From NCBI RefSeq assembly GCF_037975245.1, contig NC_092567.1:10571376-10635375 (forward strand): a stretch of 64,000 nucleotides of DNA, read 5' to 3'. Position numbers and translations under genes: made by a program. This stretch comes from Apostichopus japonicus. Lineage: Eukaryota; Echinodermata; Holothuroidea; Aspidochirotida; Stichopodidae. This document shows positions 58,415-64,000 of the stretch, piece by piece (the stretch's first letter is position 1; the number at the start of each line of letters is the position of its first letter). The notes under the pieces were generated by a model. The model did no database searches and had not been told where the DNA came from. It worked only from the letters and a program-made list of their open reading frames with translations.

Positions 58415-59314
58415 CAGGCGCGGCGGAACGGGAAAATTATTGGGGGGGGGGGGGGGCTAATGTGTGGAGACTGTCTAAGCGGAGCGCCACCATTGGTTGG
58501 CGCGGAGCGTACAAGAAAATTTGGGGTTTTTCAAAACCCCAGATGGTCGGAAACGGCACTTCCCGATTGTTTTATGCTGCGAATACCTAGCCCTAAAATA
58601 TGGGTCTCAAGCCTGCAATTTCTCAGATTGCACGTAAAAATCTGTAAAAACATTGTAATCTGCATATTCGATGGTGTTTTAAGAGAGTAGCTATTACTCG
58701 TAGTGTACTCGCAAAGACGTTTTTGAGTGTAGTAAATTACTACTTGCCAGTGGCGTAGGAAGGTACTTTTGAGTGGGGGGCTGAAGACTGATGGCCGGCC
58801 TGGGGGAGGGGTCTAAGGGGAGGGGGTGTCCCCCTCCCCTTTGGAATTTTTTGCATTTCCAGGTAGCCTCAGATGCAATTTGGTGCAATATAGCACACTT
58901 TAACACCCACTCCATTTTGTAAACTTAATTTTGTATTTTCACCAGGCCTTAGATGCAATTTGGTGCTCCAAATGAGATTTTTTTCTCATTTGGAATGAAA
59001 AAGGGGTTTTCTGACTTGCGAAGCGGGGGGGGGGGCGGAATGATACTTCCGCCCCCCCACATGTTTCACTAGGGGGATGGCGCCCCCCAGCCCCCCGGTT
59101 CCTACCCCCTTGCTACTTGCAATTAAATGCAATACTTAAATAAATGTCATAAGAAAAAACAGAAAGCATTTCTTAATGTCAACAAATGGGTAACAAGTAT
59201 GCATTGAAAAATATGGTAAATATTGGGGGGCTTATCATGCATTTGCCCCCTCAACTTTTTCATTGGGGGGCTGAGCCCCCCCCCCCCCCAAGCCCCCCGG
59301 TTCCGCCGCCACTG
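58415..59314. mobile_element. 900-bp transposon with 8-bp target duplication, host to a nested one
   Basis: Ends CAGGCGCGGCGGAACGGG and inverted CAGTGGCGGCGGAACCGG, flanked by GTGATGAT (58,407-58,414 and 59,315-59,322). hAT-type duplication length. On the reverse strand it carries the GCGCCA hairpin core (58,484-58,503). Poly-G and poly-C blocks flank both sides. The element at 58,748-59,112 is inserted in it. Confidence 0.9.
58748..59112. mobile_element. 365-bp nested transposon, 8-bp target duplication
   Basis: Left end CAGTGGCGTAGGAAGG; right end a degenerate CCGGTTCCTACCCCCTTG. CTACTTGC flanks both sides (58,740-58,747 and 59,113-59,120). It contains an 11-bp hairpin TCCAAATGAGA / TCTCATTTGGA (58,967-58,994). 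Younger than its host element. Confidence 0.85.
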
Positions 59315-59725
59315 GTGATGATCCCCCCCTCCCTCTTCTTCCCTCCGGCCTCCCCTTCCGACTCATACACCTCCCTTTGACACTCCAGGTATTCAGTCAT
59401 TCGGTACAACGAATATCACCTTTGTGTTATTATACTAATTCACGTCACAAGAACACTCCGTCTTCAACGCAATCCAATTCCATGATATTAAACTACTGCG
59501 TGTACATGGCTATGCACTGAATGTAAGGAAAGATAGAACAAACACCGTCTTTAACCATCACGCCCCCATCACCATCCCATCCCTAGTAATTCCACAATAT
59601 ATGTGACTCCATGTGTGGTTCCATGTAGTGGGTCACGTTTTTCATCGTATATCGAGTGAAATATAGGCTTACTTTGTACTATGGAAACTGTGTACAACTA
59701 GCGCATTGTATGTAAGGAAGCAGGA

Positions 59726-60856
59726 CACTTCGCCCAACAACCATTTCGCCCAACTGCCATTTCGCCCAACCTTACCATTTCGCCCAACCAGCCTGGTCAT
59801 TTCGCCCAACCAGCCTGGTCATTTCGCCCAACCAGCCTAGTCATTTCGCCCAACCAGCCTGGTCATTTCGCCCAACCAGTCTGGTCATTTCGCCCAACCT
59901 TGATTAAATATGATATTTCAAAAGGAAACGTTCGGGAATTGTTAACGTTACAGGATACGAACCGAATATTAAGGAAACTTGAGGATTGATCAGTGTGTTA
60001 GGGGTTAGGTTTGATAGTAAACGTTGGAATATTAAGGAAACTTGAAGTCCTTTACTTTGTATAACTTTAGTAAGGAAACGTTCGGGAATTTTTAACGTTA
60101 CAGGATACGAACCGAATATTAAGGAATCTTGAGGATGGATCAGTGTTTTAGGGGTTAGGTTTGATAGGTTTGATATAGTAAACGTTCGGGAATTGTTAAC
60201 GTTACGGGATACGAACCGAGTATTAAGGAAACTTGAAGTCGTGGTTAAATTGATTACATATGTGATTACATATGTGGTTACATTGATAAAGTGGTTACAA
60301 TGATTAAATATAGTAATTCAATATTACGGACGGGTTTTATCTATATTTTTTTCTTCAATTTAATAAGGAAACGTTCGGGAATTGGTAGTCAGTAGGATGG
60401 ATCAGTGTTTTAGGGGTTACGTTTGATAGGTTTTTATGAAGACCGATTCCCCTGTGTTTGTATAATAATATAACTTCCATTGTATGCGTAAACGCCTAAA
60501 GTAGTGTAATCCTCCCATTATACCCGAAATAACTGCTCAGACTCCGATCGATATCGAGCGGACCTCACTTTTTTATTTACCTATTACGAAGTAGGCCTAA
60601 CCTAACCCAAAATAAATCAAATTGAACTAGTGGAATAGAAAAAGTAATGTTATTCTGACTGAATATTAGTAAAAATAAGGTTGGGCGAAATGACCAACAC
60701 GGTTGGGCGAAATGACCATGCTGGTTGGGCGAAATGACTATGATGGTTGGGCGAAATGACCATGCTGGTTGGGCGAAATGACCAGACTGGTTGGACGAAA
60801 TGACCAGGCTGGTTGGGCGAAATGGCAGTTGGGCGAAATGGTTGTTGGGCGAAGTG
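59726..60856. mobile_element. Foldback-type element with tandem-repeat arms
   Basis: The left arm (59,726-59,899) and right arm (60,679-60,856) are inverted copies of each other, and each is itself a tandem array of ~22-bp units (CATTTCGCCCAACCAGCCTG). The outer ends match closely: CACTTCGCCCAACAACCATT in both. The ~780-bp centre has three to four diverged repeats with AAGGAAACGTTCGGGAATT and GGATACGAACCGA. The reverse frame 60,577-60,894 is a translation of the right arm. This is the architecture of Drosophila FB and sea-urchin TU foldback elements. No clear target duplication. Confidence 0.85.
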
Positions 60857-62600
60857 ACTAGAAAGCGTATGTAACTACTAACAACATCAAACAAACAGAC
60901 AAGTCGTTCCAGACCCCAGGAAGAGGAGGGTTAGTTAACACACACTGTTTTCTGAGACATTGCTTCGTGATAACATGTACCGAGATACCAAACTAATAGG
61001 TAGCGTGGTTTAGATTACAATTCTAACCAGTACTTTAGATACGGAGTAGTACTACAACATCCTTAGTTTAATAGTGTAAGTATAAATGCAATGTACAAAC
61101 AAAACAACAATAACTCACTCGTTTAAGTTCAGCTGGAGTCTAGCAATGTATTATATTATATATAAAGCATTATTATACAAGTATAAATGAACAACGAAAA
61201 AATGGCTGGGAATGAAAAACAAAGAAAAAGAGGATTTTAAGTTTTAAACAGTAAACAATATAGCATCTCATGAATAATCATCAACCAGATACATACACAT
61301 GAGAGGGTATAAATACATCTTATTCAGTGAATTATGGTTTAAATTACCTTTCGCGTAAATGTTCTGTATGTAAAGGCGAACATGAATTATGAATGGTTGG
61401 GTATAAGTCATAGACATAACCGAATTATACAGTCGCTGGCCCATACATCATACAAAGTTCACTAATATATTGGTCACTCAGCCGCTTGAGGAATTCTTTA
61501 AAAGAAAAAGAAAACGTAAATACCTTGTTCTGCAGAGTAAAATTGGTTATTAATCAGGAAAAAAAGATTCAACCATAGCAGTACCATTTATGTCGGACAC
61601 CACCAAGAAAACCAATTAAATCCCTTTATAAATCGAGTGATTGCTTCTGAAGGAAGGTCCATTACACCCTAGCAATCCCTACCTATAGACTCTTTTTAGG
61701 CTTGCTATTGTAAAGTGATGTGAGAAGTCATTTAAGTTTAAGGTTGGGACGATTGTTTTATTCAATTTCCAGTCAGCATTTTGACCCATTACATACACAG
61801 TAGGCAAATATGACGTCATTCGGTCAGACCACATAATATAGCTTGTATAGGCAAGCAATACTAACTAAGAAAATCTGTCGTAAACAATTTTCAACAATAT
61901 AAGTACGGTTCATTATTATTATTATATATTAAGTAACGACAGTTAACGATAACCCTTGTGTATGGTATATTCTCTACAAACAATGGCAAGCCAAAGGGGG
62001 AGGGGTAGGGGGAGGGGGAAGGGGAAGGGTGGTCGACCGCCCATCGTCCTTCACGGAATTGTTGTGGCGTTCAGCCGGTGCATAATTACACCACTGCTAC
62101 AGTAATCAGTCTCTTTTTCAACCTTAAAAAATATGTATTAGCAAAGCCTTGCGCTTAGAACTACTTATATGGATGACATTTATATTCTAAATACGCCTCA
62201 AAATGCACCAATTGACGTCTGAACTTTTATTGGGGGTGGGGAGGGTGGTTGGACCCTAGACCCGCTACGTGATAGTCGGCTTGAATGACCACGGGGCATC
62301 ATCCTCTCATTTATGAAATCTTTGGTTCACATCTAGTCCTTTTTGGAATGGTTCAGGTTCCTAACTTAATCCATCAATGGGCAAGTTTGAATATGTCCTC
62401 CACTTTTGAAATCCTGCGCACGCGTAGCTGTCTATGACCCTGCAGAGAGCTGTAGTACATGACTATCGGGCCATACAATGTACTGTCTGTGTTGCTTCAT
62501 ACCTTGCAAGGAACAGTCACGGAATGAAGAGAAGGTAGCTGTCACTGAGTTCTTTGGTATAACTTGATCTGTCATAATATATAATGAATGTATATCATAA
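60857..62600. other. No gene recognised; two dispersed repeats
   Basis: 60,927-61,085 pairs with 37,497-37,690 and 61,500-61,720 with 54,130-54,350. A purine-rich GGGGGAGGGG run lies at ~61,998-62,030. Otherwise AT-rich sequence without supported coding. Confidence 0.5.
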
Positions 62601-62614
62601 TTGTAATTAATTAA

Positions 62615-63205
62615 TCATAATCAGGGAGCTGTTACATATAGAGCTCCCTGCTATAATTATGGAGCTGTCACTGAGAAGAGCTCCCTGCTATAATTAGGAA
62701 GCTGTCACTGAGAAGAGCTCCCTGCTATAATAAGGGAGTTGTCCCTGGGAAGAGCTACCTGCTATAATTGAGGAGCTGTTACATATAGAGCTCCCTGGTA
62801 TAATTAGGGAGCTGTTACATATAGAGCTCCCTGCTATAATTAGGGAGCTGTCACTGAGAATAGCTCCCTGCTATAATTAGGAAGCTGTCACTGAGAAGAG
62901 CTCCCTGCTATAATTAGGGAGTTGCCCCTGGGAAGAGCTACCTGCTATAATTGAGGAGCTGTTACATATAGAGCTCCCTGGTATAATTAGGGAGCTGTTA
63001 CATATAGAGCTCCCTGCTATAATTATGGAGCTGTCACTGAGAATAGCTCCCTGCTATAATTAGGAAGCTGTTACTGAGAAGAGCTACCTGCTATAATTAG
63101 GGAGCTGTTACTGAGATATCTCCCTGCTATAATTAGGGAGCTGTTGCATATTGAGCTCCGTACTGTAATTAGACATCGGTCTTCGAGAGAGAACCCTGTT
63201 ATAAT
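62615..63205. repeat. Hairpin-unit minisatellite, array 2
   Basis: About 15 units of 36-37 bp: AGCTCCCTGCTATAATT, AGGGAGCT, then GTTACATATAG or GTCACTGAGAAG. Unit types recur in the same order over several units (62,660-62,830 and 62,850-63,010), a higher-order duplication. Arms are better preserved than in array 1. Confidence 0.95.
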
Positions 63206-64000
63206 TAGGGAACCCCCTCGTTATTATATGTAGTCTATGTGTTTGCATACGTATATGCATACAGGATCAAAGTATAAACATATAACTATATCAGTGATAT
63301 AGTAAACTGTTTGTTTGTTATGTAAATATCGAGTGACGGAAGGCTATATACATATTGTGAGTAGCGTGATATATATTCAGATTTTTATCGCCGTTACAAG
63401 TAAACATTACACGACGATTGCATATATGTTTGCATGGACTTAAGTGTGTTCTAACACTGCAGGTACACAGTAACTCAGAACAGAGCAAAATGAACGAATG
63501 CTACACATTTCATGTGCGATACTTCCTCAGCGCTAACTTAGGCCTCAAATCTACAAGTCATTCACTTTCTTTGAAATGAGCGTATAAAATAGAGATGAGA
63601 GACGTTGGAGGGGGGGGGGGGGGCAGAGGTGTGAAAAGGTGAAAGATAGTTTCACTAATCTAGGCATGTCTTCGTATGCAAGCTTCATTTTCATCATGAG
63701 ACTATATCCTCGCTGTTCGCGAGTCAGGAGAGGAATTAAAATAAATCGAGGCAGATAAAGGTGCTCATTTATACATTGTGTACCTCTGTGTCATGTTCAG
63801 ACCAAGTTATGAAATATTACATATCATAACCAACACCTCAATCGTGTCTAAGCACTTAATTATATAAATGTAATACTCCATTCTCTCATATCAAATCCGC
63901 CAACTTCTTGTCTAATTTCAACATTCCTGGTGGACAAATATGGAACGCGAAAAGGGAAACCATATTTCGTTGTCTAAACTAAGTTTGTTGCTGTCTAAAC
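63206..64000. other. Sequence shared with the region after array 1, then no gene
   Basis: 63,230-63,470 matches 53,215-53,560 in order. A poly-G run of about 18 lies at 63,610. No coding sequence recognised to the end of the window. Confidence 0.45.

Noticed and set aside
60577-60894. 105-codon reverse frame with repeated HFAQP-like units
   Set aside because: Translation of the foldback arm repeat.

Overview
The window looks like animal nuclear DNA, most likely from an echinoderm and plausibly a sea cucumber. The reasons are AT-rich sequence crowded with transposon remnants and minisatellites, GT-AG exon structure, a tRNA-headed SINE, and one clear NACHT-domain (NLR) gene of the type expanded in echinoderms and lancelets. 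The organism call is inference from family resemblance; no search was run. Almost all long open frames here are repeat translations or intron read-through, so real coding content is small.

Layout. 1-1637 is the end of a 26-bp minisatellite. About 5.1-29.6 kb is dominated by a direct tandem segmental duplication: copy A (~5,905-18,012) and copy B (~18,212-29,553). Each unit holds a 59-bp minisatellite and several exon-like blocks. The best are a signal-peptide exon and a phase-matched terminal exon; copy B is intact while copy A has lost the start codon, gained a stop and carries a frameshift in another block. Comparing the copies gives empty and filled sites for several transposon insertions. 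29,571-30,290 is a pure pyrimidine (CCTCCCT)n tract. 30.7-34.5 kb is a local array of related segments all joined at one short motif, interrupted by a 1.9-kb transposon. 36.2-37.5 kb is a ~180-bp tandem satellite, and 38.4-40.3 kb holds hAT-like elements.

The only confident gene is the forward NLR gene: exons at 44,176-44,281 and 44,518-45,995 join in phase into 528 open codons (NACHT plus helical/winged-helix region). Its 5' end is not identified and no leucine-rich repeat exon was recognised downstream. A reverse-strand relic of a probable transposon-derived protein lies at 41,465-41,830.

46.5-51.5 kb is a nest of non-autonomous DNA transposons, including a 1,164-bp inverted-repeat element carrying nine copies of a 14-bp CACGTG-containing motif. 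52.6-53.2 kb and 62.6-63.2 kb are two arrays of ~36-bp units that can each fold as a hairpin. 56.9 kb holds inverted hammerhead-ribozyme-like motifs, 58.4-59.3 kb a transposon inside a transposon, each with an 8-bp target duplication, and 59.7-60.9 kb a foldback-type element whose arms are themselves tandem repeats. The main story is repeat dynamics, with an innate-immunity receptor gene and a possible small secreted-protein gene in between.
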